Shown one piece after another: positions 24,065-38,134 of a stretch of 64,000 nucleotides of DNA. Origin of the DNA: Brugia malayi (Eukaryota; Nematoda; Chromadorea; Rhabditida; Onchocercidae); contig NW_025062478.1 of NCBI RefSeq assembly GCF_000002995.4, forward strand, positions 124,001-188,000. Reading direction: 5' to 3'. The notes under the pieces were generated by a model. The model saw only the letters and a program-made list of their open reading frames with translations. It did not search any database and was not told the origin of the DNA. The position numbers were made by a program, and so were the translations under genes. Each line of letters opens with the position of its first letter. Positions within the stretch are counted from its first letter, which is position 1.

Positions 24065-27000
24065 ATGTTGGCACCAATAGCAACGGATCATAGTACACCA
24101 TTGTTACCGCCTGACGAAGACATTATCGAATTTTTGCGCAGCACTGATTTTGATGTTCGCTTGCAAGTAAGTATCTGTTTTGAATGATCTGAACAAATAT
24201 TATTAAAATATGGTTTAAATGTGATTTTATCCATGCAAAAATTTCAAAAAAAGCAATAAAAAACCCTTTTAAGTATATTTTACTTTTAATTTCTAGGCTA
24301 AACCTATGAATTAGGAAAATTAAAGTAAAGAAAATGTAGTGGAAAAAAGTACAAAAATTAAAAAATTCTTTTCTAACTTTTAATATTTTCTTTTAACTTT
24401 ATTATAATGTAACAGAAAAAATACCAAAGGCTAATTGAATTTTTCAAATTCCTTACAACAGCAAATATCCTGAATAACGTTTAAGAAAAAGGACAGCAAA
24501 TCCGGAAATGAACTTTTATAGACTCTAAGTCGTTTAACCGTCTGGTTGAAGCATGACCCACAATGGTTTTCCAAATTTGTCAAAAAAGGTGATTTATTCA
24601 AACAACTTGAGCGTCTCTTAATGGATGATCGTTGGGAAGTACAACATCAGTGCATTAAATTTCTACATGATGCTTTACCAACTTTTGGAGATGTAAGTTA
24701 TACTTTTTCCAATAATAAGTAAGCAGGTAAGTATTAGCAAAAAATTTGTTACTTTTTTTTACCGGTAATGTGCTTATTCAGGTTTATTGATTTCTCAGAT
24801 TTATTAATTTCCTCTTTTGGTCATTTAAAAATTCAATTTTTTAATCTTTAACTGCATTTATATATATGTAAAAGTATTACATTAATATTTTGAATAAATT
24901 TTCATTTTTACATACTTGTCGCACTTAATAATTTACTCTTTACTTTTAATAATACTTTAATATCTTTTAATAACTTTCCGCTTACTTTTTCACCATTTGC
25001 TAATTCCCTTCTTATCTTAACATTTCCCAATAAAATTTCTTCCATAACTCTAACTTTCCAACAATTGAATTTTTTGCTTTGTACACTTAATTATCAGAAA
25101 ATGGGTAAGTGCATAGATAGAAAGAAAACGAATAAACCTGCAATCAGGAAAAAATATTTGCAGTTGAATAACGAATAAGAAAAAAAGGACAGAGAAGAAA
25201 TTACTGAACATTAAAGAGAGTAGTTCAACACCTGGCATTGAAACTAATTACCAAATTCTTCATTTGATTTTTGAATTTAAATTTCAAAATTCTTAAAGGA
25301 AAGGAGCTTTTCAAGCGAAGTGAAATATTTTTGTCAAATTCTAGACAAATAGAATTAAATAAGGTGCAATTCGTTTCCACGTGTAAGCAATTATTTCGTG
25401 TGGTATTTTCCATATTACATTTTTTCTCTGATCTTATCAAAGGCTGATAATACTACAGGAAGATTTTCATTTTTTTCAATTTACAATTTGCATCAATAAT
25501 TCAAATTAGCTTGAATGACCTATTGCTGAGAGTTTATGTTAGGGAACCCTCCTTAATGGCTGTTTTGACCTGGTTTTGACCTGGTTTTGAACTGGTATCA
25601 AGGATGTTGCAACCACTTTTATTCGCTAGCAACGGCAATGCACAGCTAATTTGATAGGATTGAAGGCCTGCAAATGGTACGAATTGGAAAGGAGAACCTG
25701 ATGGAGTACTCAAGCAGTGATGAGGAGGGCAGTCCAAGTTAGTTTACTGAGTCTCGAAAACTTGCATAAAGGCTGGGGTAAGCACACGGTTGCAGCAAGA
25801 AGTCAGTCCTCACTCACCTTCCCCTATGTGACAGTGCAGCTGCAGGTGGCAGATGCATGCTGCATGACTGCTTGCATCGATTTGTATTTGTCTAAGAATA
25901 TTCAGGAAAGACAGTCTTTCATCTTACGGATTAACACTGTCTTACTTCGACAACTGTCGAATGATGGGAAGAAAAAATGAAATTAAAGAAAATGCAAAGT
26001 GTTCTCTTTGAAATGCTTGCACAGTTAGCTGAATTTAGTTGTCCCAGGACTTAATTATCACCTCTGAAATCACTTTTAATCTATCTTCGAACGATTTAAA
26101 ACCTAGCAATTAAACTAATTTAAACTAAAATTGAATATATCTACAAAGAATTTACTGTTAATTACTGAGGAGCTGAGTTCTATCAATACTTGATTAATGC
26201 ATAATTGATTTAAAATTAGTATTATTGTTTAAAATTATGTTAACGAAACAAATAAGTTTTCTGAAGGAAACAAATGAGACTAAAAAAAATGGCAGCGATT
26301 TTTTGATGCAAATTTTGATCTAATTAAAACAGATTAATAATATATCAATTTGGCTTTGTTTAAGTATATATATATGTATAGTTTTGAATGTATGCCTTTT
26401 GTTAAATTAAGTGAATTTTGAAATTTCATTATTTTAAGTATATGGAATGGTGCATAACTTATTTGTTACCGTCAATAGTAATTAAATTGGGTAGCCCGAA
26501 GATAACGATACGTCGAATAACAAATCAAATGCTTATAGCTTATCTGAAATTACAACCTGATGCTTTAAATATTGTTCAGGTAAATTTTGGTCTGTTTTTA
26601 ACTCATCTTCTTTGTTTTCAATAATGCTAGCAAATGCTTACAAAATTTATAATTTAAAATAAAATGGCTCTAAATTTATAAATAAAAGAATGATATTAGA
26701 AAAAAAAGAAATGAATATTGAAAATATTAATGTTAAAATATCGAAGATTTCAAAATTTGATGAACTCTTCTGTGTCCATTTTTTTTCTTTGTAGAAAGTA
26801 ATTGGAAATTTCCTACTGAACAATGAAAATGATATGCAAATAAAAGATGAAGCATTGAGAGAAATTCCAAATCTTATGATAATCGAATGTGCTAATCAAA
26901 ATTGGAAATTTTTAATTAGTAGTTTAGTCGAGATGTTACACACAATTTCATCTGAAAGATCTGAAAAAATTATTCGTCTACTTGCCCACTTTAAGGGTTT

Positions 27001-30000
27001 GTTTTTCATTATTGCATTAATTTATTATTATTATAACCCTCAAATAATTTTCATTAAAATAATTCGAGATGAAATTTTCATACTAAAATTTAGCACTAAT
27101 CAACGAACATAAATTTAATAAATGAAAAATTTGTGCAAGTTTTAATTTAGTATATTGAAATAATCAATAACCCACTATTGAGCAATATGTGCTAAAGTAA
27201 TTCAAATCAAACAATTCCTTCTGCAGCATTTGATTAATTTCAAATTATTCGATTTAATTATTTCAATTTTTTCTTACATTTTTTTATTTTTTTCTTTTAG
27301 TGTACTTAGGTACAGAGAAATTGAGGAAGATTTTATCAGAGTTAAGTACGAAGCAGTATGAAATATGGAAGAAATATGAACAAATAATTTTTGAAACAAG
27401 TGATACTATGAAAGGTATAATTACTCCTTCGGGTTTTCTCGATTTTATAAGCTGTTAATCTAAAATCGTAAACTAAATCTTTTCAAACTAAAATTCGTTT
27501 TTATGTTTCAGATGATAAGTTTAAACAACTCAAACATGAATTATTAGATGTGAAATTTTTGAAATTTTAAGAATATTATGTAAGAAAAAGTTTAGTTTCA
27601 GCTCTAAAAAGTTTTTCAATTATTTAATGCTACACTATTCAAATTATTGTATGCTTCTTTTTTCTATATACAATTTATGAAATATAATTTTTAGAAGGTG
27701 TGGTGAATAAGGAGAAAATGTCATCTTCTGTTGATGTGGAATTACGGTATCGATTTGGTATCATACCAATGTCAACCAGTAATATGCTCAATAATGAAAC
27801 GGATGCAACTTCAAGAATTGCCGCTCTTGAACAGGTTAATTAAACAATTTTCTCTATAACTTTGATTAGAAATTCTCAAGAAATAATCCACAATTCTATT
27901 TTTAAATGACTAAACTTTAAATAACTTTTTAAAAATAAGGAATATGTAAGAAACTTTTAAATTTGTTTCAGGTAAATGCAATTATGAATGGAATAACACC
28001 GGAAGATACGCGTAAATTTGCAGCACATTTGCATTCCTATTTTCTCACATTGGGGAATGTCCTGGATGATTTAAATTTTAAGATTGTCGCACTTTGCTTA
28101 GATGTCATTCGTTTGACGCTGGAAAAAGTTGGAGCACTTCTAGCACCGTATATACAGGTTTACCTTTACACAGGCTTACCTTGCTATTACATGCGGTTTA
28201 CCTTGACACAGGCTTACCTTGCTATTACATGCGGTTTACCTTTACACAGGCTTACCTTGCTATTACATACGGTTTACCTTGACACAGGCTTACCTTGCTA
28301 TTACATACGGTTTACCTTGACACAGGCTTACCTTGCTATTACATACGGTTTATCTTTACACAGGCTTACCTTACATGTCTTAGCTTACCTCCTCACATTT
28401 CATTTCCTTACATGTAGAATTAATTTACATTGTGATGTTTTAAATCTTAAACGAATTACTTACTTAAGTAAATTCATAATTCTTTAATATTAATTTACAA
28501 TAATTACTTGAATTTGGATTTAATTTAAATCGAACAGAGAGAAAAATTTGGCAACTGAAATAATAACAAAAAATAATGCAAGTATTCCTTGTACCATAAA
28601 ACTCTAGGTTAATAATAGTCATTATTTTTGCCGCTAATAATGAAATTTCTTTTTTGTTGAACTTAAGAAAGTCATATTTTACACGTATCACGTTTGTATC
28701 ACGTTGGTTTTTTAGCAAATTGTTGGCTTAATTTCAAAACATTTCGGCAGTCAAAAATCTGCAATACGGCAACACATTATGGCAATTTGCATGATAACAA
28801 TGCGAAATTGTTCACCTAAAAGTGTCATTTCATATTTATGTGTTTACTCCGAACATCGAAATTCACGAATTCGAGAAGAAGTTTTCATTATTTTCTTTTA
28901 CAAAAAAATTTTTTAAATCTTTTTTGATAAAATTTCGAATTTAAATTAGCCAGAGCTTCTTTTCGATTTTTAAAAGTTTCATAAATTATTTAAATTTTAC
29001 AAAGTAACAATTATTGTTTGAATTTTGAGACGAATTTTCTTACACGCAGCGTCCAATTTTTGCTTTTTTTTTTCTCTCAGATTAATTGTTCATTCTTTTA
29101 TTTCCACGTTTGTTTCCCAAAAAAGTAAAAATTAGACGTTGCGTGTAAAACGTTCTAATATACCTTTCAATGAAGCATTTGCTTATTTACTTTTCAGATT
29201 TTAAATATTATGACGGCTGCATTACTTACCTTCGATTCTCGTTCAATCAATTTAAAAGCAATTGCTGACGTTGTGGTACCATTACTTGCTGATCCTAAAC
29301 GACGTGTTCGGTACGATACATTAGCACCTGCGTTTGTTAAATTGTTAAATTTTAGCAACCTGATTAATTTAAATCTCTCTCTCTCTCTCTAATTAATTTA
29401 AATTTGTCGCGCAGATGGACTTTATTGCACGAAATATTTTCCTGAAAAGGTCGAAGTATTTAAATTTCAATATGATTTCCTCAAAACAAAAACGAAAAAG
29501 AATGATTGAATATTAGAATTATATTTTAGGTTGATTGCTTACTTAAATTAATTTAGTGAAGGTTTCTCGAAAATTGTCATTGAAATGGTCACCTTTCAAG
29601 TACTTTTACTCATTCATTAATTCATCTAAATATATTCTCAAGTATGAGTAATTATTCTTTCATTCTTTCTAATTTCTTTCCTTAGGTTGGCTGCATTTGA
29701 GTTATTTGCTGTTTTTGCGCATTTGTCGAGTAATTCGACCAAACGTCTGCTAAAATTAGTGTCAAATTTGGAAGAAAAGCATCATGCTTATGGTCTTTTA
29801 AGTGCTGTTAAGGTTAATTTTTTGTTTCAATAATTTAAAAAAAGAAATTAGTTGTTGCAGTAAGTAAAAATTCTTTTTCCAAGTGCAATTCTAGATGGAA
29901 AATGTTTATGACTAAAAAGCTATCTTAAAAAAAGTTATAAAAGCAATTATCAAATAAGAATTCAACTTCAATTTCTTATTTAAATTTCCTAATTTTAGAT

Positions 30001-33000
30001 AACAAAATTGTCATGAAAAATTTGTTCATTTATATTGCTTCGAGACTTTTAAATTCAATTTTTATAATATCATATGTTTATTTTTGAAATAATTTTGGCC
30101 CATTTATGAATGTTTTAATTTCATTCAAATTTTCAAAGTAAAAAAAAAAAAAGTATTGTAAAGGAGAGAATATCACGTAATACACTGCCAAAAATACGAT
30201 CCGATGGACTGATCGAATATGCCACACCGCTTGATGCTCCTGACATTTCCGCCTGCAATCGTGAAGGATGGCGCTGGTTGAAAACAAATAATTTAGATTA
30301 TGAATGGATTATGGGTGGTGCCAATGGTTCGAGCAGTGTACTTTCTAGGTTTCATTCTGTTTTTATTTTATTTCATTTCGCTTTGTGAAATGAAATATGA
30401 ATAATTGTTAACCATAAAACAAAGTGTCATTAATTAGTTTAGGAAGAAAATTTCATCTTTCTTAGTTTTCAATTCGGAAAAATGCATTGACAGAAGCATT
30501 CAGCCAATCATTGATGATAAAATTTCATCAAAACAAAATTTTAGTGAGTTGTTAGAAGAATCGAAGAATGAAGATTTATTTAGAAACGATACGGCAAGTT
30601 TCTCTTTTTTTTTTGAAAAAAATAACTTAACGTAACAAACGTAACACATTTTTTTAAGGGTTTTTTTTTTTTTTTTTTTTTTAAATTTCAAAAAGTTTAT
30701 TCACTAATTTAAAATCCTTTTTAAATTCCAAAAAAATTTTTTTTTGTTAATTTTAACTCAAATATTTTCATATTTTTAGTTACACTAAAATCATATTATT
30801 ATTAAAGAAACAAAGGTTAAAATTTAGTTGCATACAACGATCGTAAAAATAAAAAAAAGTGCGAAATCACTTCGAAAATTGCTTGGATTTGATTAATTTA
30901 TTCATATTTTTGGAATGTATGTAAAACTGTTTATTTGATTAATTTTTAAGAAAGCATCAATGACTGAAAGGCCATACTCTGATGACTGTGATCGTTACAA
31001 ACTTAATGGTTAGTAATAGTTCTGTTAACTTTTTTCTGTCACATCGTTTGTTTACTTTGTTGACAATAATACTTTTCTTTTTTCAAATTTAAACTGAAGA
31101 AATAATTATTTGTGTTTAACTTATATAACTGCACAAAATATAGAAAAGCAAAACTAATAAATGTATTTTTCTGTTTCTTATAACTTTTAACAAAAAGCAA
31201 AAGTTTTGTTTTTTGATCTCAAATGAAATGGAATGTTTGAAGTTGATCACTTTCATGTGTACAATTACTATTAATGAGTAGTAGTATGTGTCTATCAAGT
31301 CAAACTTATTTATTTTTAATGTTAAAACAAAACAAAAAAAAGAGAAAAAATGCCGATAAATTTCATCGAAATAGAAAATTCATTAAATATATATTCCAAA
31401 ATAAGAAATCAAAAGTTAGACAAAATTATTTCGGTTTAAATGAAACTTTATTACCGAAATAATAAATCTGATTAAGTTAATAATTAATTTCCAAAAAATA
31501 GATTCTAAATGCTTCTTTCAAACTAAAAGATTAAAGTCAAAAAGTTGAAACAATTTTTTCTGTTTTCGGATAGAATGGAATTTAAGTTTAACATATATTT
31601 CAAGACTATTTTATTGGAGAAAAGAAATTAGCGCTATTAATTTGCATTAAATTAATTTAGCATTTTCTTTGCTTTTTTTTGGAGACATTCCTTTACAGCT
31701 ATTACTCTCAACTTAATTAATTAAATTAACTTTGTTAATATATGAATTCTTTCAAATTTCACTACTAAGATTGTTGTCAGTCCTTTATATTTCTCAGTTG
31801 CTCTAAACAATAAAATTGCTTAAATCTTTTTATGTGAAATTGAAAAATATAACAGTAGTGTAACCTTTTTCTAGAAGTATAAATTCAATGCATCAAATTT
31901 AAAACTGATAAGGTGATTCAGATAAAGTGATTCAAACTGATAAAATTGTTAATCTTATTTTCAAAATTAACAATCTCGATTATTTAAAATCTACGTCATA
32001 ACCTTTGAAAACCATATATTTAGGAAATGGTATGCATGAAAAATATTTGGACGATCATCCGGTAAATAGCTTTATAATTTTTCAAAAAAAAAAAATTACG
32101 ATTTGAAATTAGTCAAATTAATGATTAGAATAGTTTTTTTTTTCTTTGTTTTTATTTTGAAAACTTACTTTTTATGCTATCTATGGTTTTGTTGAAATCA
32201 TTTATTACAAATTAAATTAAAATTATTATTTAGCTATGCTAATTGTTGTCCATAATTGTTGATGCATGCTAATTTTGCAATCCAAATAGTAATATATTTT
32301 CAATTTTTAGCATAATTTAACGTAATATCGGCAATATCGGTCGATTCTCCAAAGAATTCAATTTTTTTTTTTCTTTTTCTTCAAATTGATATGAAATATT
32401 TACAGCCTTTACATTCAGTGGAACCAATTCGGCTGCAAAAATTGCACTTAAATGGCGATTTACATCAAATAGCGCAAAATGATAGTAGTACAGGCGGTAA
32501 TGTTGCCAGGTGCGCCACCGCAATAAGCGACAGGAGCGTCACTGGAAAAGAACCCAGTGAGGATGAGGAGAATTTGATTGGAAATGGGTTTGTTTTAAAC
32601 ATAATCATTTCACAAATGAGAAATTTCACAGAAAAATAATATCAGGGGTTTTTTTTCCGGAATAAGCATTGTTCCGTTCAGGAACAAATCAAGTTGTATT
32701 GTAAATGGAAGCAGTAGGGAGAGAGAGGAGAAGAGAGAGAGACGGAATATAATGGTTTCAGTCCGGAAAGGAACGCCACTTAGTTCCGCTTCCCTAGCAA
32801 CTAAGGAAGCACATTCGATTAATATTAGTCTTATTAATATGATTTTAATCATTTCGAAATTTAATTCAAATTAGTAGAATGAAAACAACGTTATTCAGAT
32901 TTGATAAAATGAAACAGTACAATTCGGATGGAAATTTCTTGCCAAATAATATTTCACGGAGTAGAAAAATTACAAATCCAGGCGATCTACCCATTAAGTC

Positions 33001-36000
33001 ATCAAAGTGTGAAACTTATTGCAACAGTAGGTTTTATTCTAAATTTCGCTTTCAACAAGTAAACATTTACATTTAATTTAATATTTACCTGTCAAAAATT
33101 AAATCTTATAGATGTAGCAAAAGTTTAGAAAATTTAGGGATGTGAGTGATCATTGATTGATAAAAGATCAATGAATGATTTGTTTATTCTGATTATTTCA
33201 CAGGTTATGCACCATCAGAACCAGCAATACCTACTCGTTCGTCCTTCTTATCATTGGTACGGAAAAGTTTTAGCCATCAAAATTTAGCTTGTACGTCAAA
33301 AACTACTGGTATCTCTCAGGTAATTTCAAGCATTTTTTACTGCTCATTAAGTTCTAATAAAATCTCAGTTTTTAAGAATTAATTTAATATTTAATTCCTA
33401 ATAAAATTCAATGGAAAAATCTTAATAAATGAGATAAATTGAATTATTTTCCCATCCCACGTCCATATGGCATAGTGCTTGAATACAAAAATAATAGTTC
33501 TATTTCAAAAGACTTAAGCTATGCAAGGAAATAAATTCAATTGAAAGTCTTTTCCCGTTGTTTACTTGCAATCCCATTGTTTACTTTTACTCACGTACTT
33601 TACTTCTCGTATTCACGCGCTAACTTATCGTCGCGCTAGTTACGCCTTAGTTTTCCGTTCCGTAGTATTTCCAATGTTCTTCAACAATATTCTGACAACA
33701 ATTGCTCATCACCATTCTAATTGCAGCGTATTCAAGCATCTCCTAAAGTAATCAGGAAGAATAATTTAAAGTCTGCGTCATCAATGAGAAGCATTACGTC
33801 AAATTCGTCATCCGTAATAAGCACATCGAAACGTGAAAAATGTGTCCAAAATATTGAAATGTTGTTGAAAAATCCCGAATTCTCGCTCAATGATGCATTA
33901 CAGAAATTAGATGCTGAAGAATGGTAAATTTTCGCTTTTTCTTTTTTCTTAACATTCTATTTTTAATAAATTTTTGGTTTCCTTTACGCTCAATTCTTCG
34001 ACTGTATGAAAATTTTGTCGAGAATTTTTTAAATTCTGTACTCAGAAAAATAAACGATTTGATTTTTTAAGGAATGAAAAACTTTATGCCATCGAAGTGA
34101 TCGATACTTTAACTAAAATATCGCCAGGTGTGCTTGCTGCAAATATACATCCTGTTGTTATGAAATTATTAAATGAATGTAAAAACTTACGTTCAACAGT
34201 TTCGCGAGCAGCAATTTCTTCTTTTGGAGCTTTATTTGAAAATCTTAAAACAGTGATGGATTCGGATATTGAAAAAGTATTCTATTGTTCCTTGAACTAA
34301 TATTTAATTTGAAATGAATTTCATCGTGGCAAAATTTATTGTTGAATATCTTTCATTATTTTCATTAATGATAATAAGAATTGATTTAATTTTATTTTTT
34401 ATTAGAAAATAATTAATTAAATATTATTAGGTTATTTTCTATGGTAATAAAGATGTCAATATATTTCAATAACTTTCTTTAGAGAATTAAAAAAGTTTGT
34501 CAAACTTCGTGGAAATTATTTGGGTCTTTCTGTTGATGCAATTTAGAAGAATAAACAAGAAGCAATATGTTAATTTTTTGTAGTATGATAATAAAGATAT
34601 AATAAGCTTTCTTTGAACAAGTATTTAAATGGTGTTGTTTTCCTTTTAATAAATATTCCAGTATTATTAATTCAGGTATGTCCGGTATTGATGCAAAAAG
34701 CCGGTGATGTAAGTAATGCATTCATTCGTGATGATGCGACAATTGCGCTGGAAAAAATGATCAAATATGTTTCACCTGGGCGTTCTCTCTATGCATTAGT
34801 TAGTTCTGGAGCTAAGTAAGCTTTTAGTATTAGATGATATGGAAGAAAGAAATAATTATTCGTAATCTGTCAAATCACAAATATATATGTTAGTGATTAA
34901 AATTAAGAAAAAGTAGAAAAGCACTGATTGTTTCGTTTGAACTAATGGGCATGTCACTTCTGTAATGATAGTAAGATTTAGTTAAATTCTTTTTTCTATT
35001 AAATAATAATTAATTTACCTCTATTAAGTCATTCTTTATGCTACCAATCATATCATTATTATGAGTGATAGAGTGATAAAGATAACATAATTATAGCAAT
35101 AATTGATTGATCCAAGTCTCATGCATATATGAAATACATAAGTAATGTAATGATGCAGCTAAGCTAATACAAAAATACTAATTAAATTATTTGAGTGCGA
35201 AAGATTTCACATGCAATGTAAATTCACTTTGCTTTTCTCATCTTTTTTATTTGTTAGTATCGTTTCTATCACTAATTGATTATCTCAATGTATAAAATTT
35301 CTAGTATTCATCAAAAAATTCTTTACTTTTAATTAGAAATTAATGAAAAATTGTTGAAAAAACCTTTTTACAATTTTATTAAACAGTGCCATTAATATAT
35401 AATTCAATGTTTTAGTACTTTCTGAAATAATTTCTAACTTTTTCTTTCTTTTTAGAAGCAAAAGTAATACAATTCGAGCGTGCTGTGCAAGCCTATTAGT
35501 GAAATTAGTGGAACGTTTAGGTCCTATAAATGCCATCGGTAGCGCAGAATTTCCACGTTTTGTCACATCTTTACTACTATTTGCAAGAGATGCAAATGTA
35601 ACGGTGCGACAGACTGGAAAATATGGAATACGACTGCTTAGCCAGGTAAAAGATCCTAAGGTTTTCAATTTAAAATCTTCTCAAAGAGTTTACAAATATA
35701 CGATGAATCGAATAGTGACATAATCTAATTAAATCAAACTTAATTTTCATACAATAAATTATAATAAAAAATAATATCAATAATAAAAATAAGAAATAGT
35801 GACATAATTTAATAATTTTGTCTAATTCAACTAAACCTAAATATCGTTTTTATAGAACAATGATTTATTTGATGATGCAGTACGTAAAAGTCTGAATGAA
35901 AGTGAACGACAGAATTTGAATGAAGTATTGGATGCTATAAATAGAAGAGTAAGTATAATTTTCTGTTTCACACTGATACAGTCCGATTTTATCACAGCTC

Positions 36001-38133
36001 TGATAAAAATTATCAACAAATGTTCGTCAATTAAAAACTTTCTTTAAAAAAATTAACTTGCTTAAGTGTTAATTAGTTAGTCTTCACTTTACTCTTAAAT
36101 TCCACAGCTTAATTTCTCTTTCATTTCACAGGGTTTGGAAGAAACTAATCTTGCTTCATCATCATTATCACTAGGATCAATTAGCAGAAGTGGTAGTACG
36201 AGGCGCTCTGGTAGTAATGGACGAGATGCGCCGATATCACAAAGCATACAACAGGATTTGCTGCAAGTGCGAAACAATCTAATTGCAAGCGAGTAAGTTT
36301 TTTTTTTTTTTTTTAAACAACCATAAATATGCTTTGAATATATTAATTAAATATATCTTAAAAAAGTATTGGTTGTGATTAGAGGAATAAGTTAGATAAG
36401 AAAGATAAGTTTTATGTGTAAAAAGTGAAGTTAATGTGAAAGCAAAATAATAACGTAACGTGAATGTAACGTAGCAGAAAAGTGAATTGAAAAAAGAAAA
36501 AAAAAAAAAAAAAAACAAAAAGACGTGAAGATTGGCGGAAATGCGAGACACTTAATGTGAGAATAATGTAAATATTATTTATACTTTTGAAATTGTCACA
36601 AACCTTATTGAATTCTCGTCCAAATGCTTTTATTTAAATTTGTTAAACTGATTTGAATAAATTTATTACATATATTTATTGGGTTTTTAAAGATGGGAGC
36701 GACGAATGAAAGGTTTAAAAGAATTCTCAGAAATTGTAATGAGAAACGATCGAGCAGCAATATCAGATACAAAAGTTCTGGGAGCATTTGTTGGCCGTAC
36801 ATCAGATATTAACTTTAAAGTATCAGTGGAAGCTATGGAAACTCTTGTCACCATTCTCCCGACACTTTCGCCGTAAGTGTCCCTCTAAAATACATTCTTA
36901 TTACTGTTCATGTCGAGAATGTGCCTAGTTGCTGGCCTTGGCAAATAATACAAGTAGCAGTCTACCAGGCAAAAATTTTTTTAGCATCCAATTATTTCTT
37001 TTAATTAATAATTTCATTTTTACTTATGTTTTCATAATTTCAATTTTGTTAAAAAACAAAAACAAAAAAAAAAAAATAGGATGCAAGGTGAAAATATATT
37101 TTTCAGCTATTTTTCAAGTGAAGCATCACTGAAAGCAGTACTTTATCAGCTAATCAACTCACTAATGTCACATTTGGCCAGTCGCAGCGAAGGTCACCGA
37201 CAACACGCAAAATTATGCTTTGAAGAAATCACAAAATATATTGGTGGCTGCTTTTTGAAACTTTTTAAATGACTAATTTTTATTGCAATTTCAATTTTGA
37301 ATAATGTCAAATTAAAATCATTGGATGACAGTAGATTTACTATCTAGAAATGCAAGTTTGTCATCCAGGAATCTTCAAATGGAAGCCAATATTTTTGTTC
37401 ATTCCTCTCATTCACATTCCTTTCACACTAACAGTTTGTATATTTCAAGACTCCATTATTTATCCATGTCACCAATTTCAGAAATTTTTAACATTTAAAC
37501 TTTTAATATTTAAATTTCAACTCATATTTTTCATATTTTTTTTTCAGAGAATATGGCTCTTTTAGCGCCATTTGCAAGCGCAACAAAACAAGCTAACGTA
37601 AAACAAAAACCATTTATGCTGCAAACTCTTAGCAGTAAGTATTTTGTTTCTAAGTAAATTTAATTACATTAAAATTATTTCAAAAAGTGTAACATACACT
37701 CAGTTGGATGCAAAGTATTACTTCTTTTCGTCTCTTTTCCTCAATCTTATTCTATTCACATTGTTTTTGATTATATCAAAAAATTGTTTGAAATATACGT
37801 TGTACAATGTACCACTCAATTAGTTTTCGTAATTTTTAATTTAAATTAAAATTTAAATTTTTATAAATTCTCGGCTATACATCTGAATTTATAGAATTGA
37901 TAGAATCCGTGTATTCAATTAAGCCACGTCAAGCGGAAGCAGTAGGTCTTCCGGTTCTCTGGGAATTACTACGGACTCCACCTCGGAGCTGCAGTGATCC
38001 GGAAGTTCGAGAAGCCATACGTCACTATGCTATAACAATGGCACGCTGCATTGGTATCAAAACACTTCTTCAATTGTCAACATTCCGCATTAATCCAAAC
38101 CAAAAGAAAACACTGCAAGAATTAATTTCATAA
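24065..38133 (+). CDS. che-12: Crescerin/TOGARAM-type TOG-array protein (CHE-12 orthologue)
   Basis: A ciliary TOG-domain protein that binds tubulin and regulates ciliary microtubules; in C. elegans it is needed in sensory cilia. Twenty-seven exons keep frame: 24065-24166, 24522-24692, 26439-26579, 26795-26996, 27301-27414, 27695-27834, 27972-28157, 28716-28880, 29198-29310, 29686-29812, 30164-30348, 30494-30597, 30955-31008, 32024-32061, 32406-32587, 32875-33026, 33204-33319, 33727-33923, 34072-34276, 34676-34815, 35456-35645, 35856-35948, 36132-36292, 36693-36872, 37107-37243, 37548-37634, 37895-38133. They total 1,306 codons plus TAA. Four HEAT-type TOG blocks lie at about residues 15-280, 290-550, 765-1035 and 1093-1306, separated by Ser-rich linkers. 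RNSRIREE|ILNIMTAALL at the exon 8/9 joint and KRRVRLAAFELFAVFAHLSS at exons 9/10 match TOG2 of the family. Exons 12-13 are the least certain. The start ATG follows an in-frame stop. AATAAA lies at 38292. Confidence 0.88.
25535..25980. mobile_element. GC-richer island in che-12 intron 2; possible old insertion
   Basis: About 445 bp inside the 1.75-kb second intron of che-12 are clearly richer in G+C than the rest of the intron. Weak long frames are open on both strands. It begins near a TGACCTGGTTTT direct repeat at about 25565-25590. I see no terminal inverted repeats and no recognisable transposase or reverse transcriptase. It may be a decayed insertion, a nested non-coding RNA exon or an enhancer. 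Confidence 0.3.
27512..27579 (+). other. Cryptic or poison exon candidate in che-12
   Basis: A 68-bp segment is flanked by a strong acceptor (TATGTTTCAG) and a strong donor (TATTAT|GTAAGA). It joins in frame to exon 5 (DDKFKQLKHELL then a few residues) but reaches TAA at 27568-27570. Its length is not a multiple of three, and exon 5 joins exon 6 perfectly without it. It could be an alternative 3' end, a nonsense-mediated-decay switch or a dead exon. Confidence 0.4.
28155..28377. repeat. 38-bp minisatellite at a che-12 splice donor
   Basis: Copies begin CAGGCTTACCTTGC at 28171, 28209, 28247, 28285 and 28323, with a partial copy at 28361. The array starts at the exon 7 donor itself (CAG|GTTTACCTT at 28155) and fills the first 220 bp of intron 7. 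Units are nearly identical. Confidence 0.92.
29040..29148. mobile_element. Inverted-repeat, MITE-like element in che-12 intron 8
   Basis: The left arm at 29040-29070 (TTACACGCAGCGTCCAATTT...) and the right arm at 29119-29148, read in reverse complement (TTACACGCAACGTCTAATTT...), match at about 27 of 30 positions around a spacer of about 50 bp. The whole can fold into a hairpin. It is short, non-coding and intronic, as expected of a miniature inverted-repeat element. No second copy was seen in the window and no clear target-site duplication. Confidence 0.5.
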
Positions 38134-38134
38134 C

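Noticed and set aside
37350..37565. 71-codon plus-strand frame in the last part of che-12
   Set aside because: It lies in intron 25 and runs out of frame into exon 26; a shadow.
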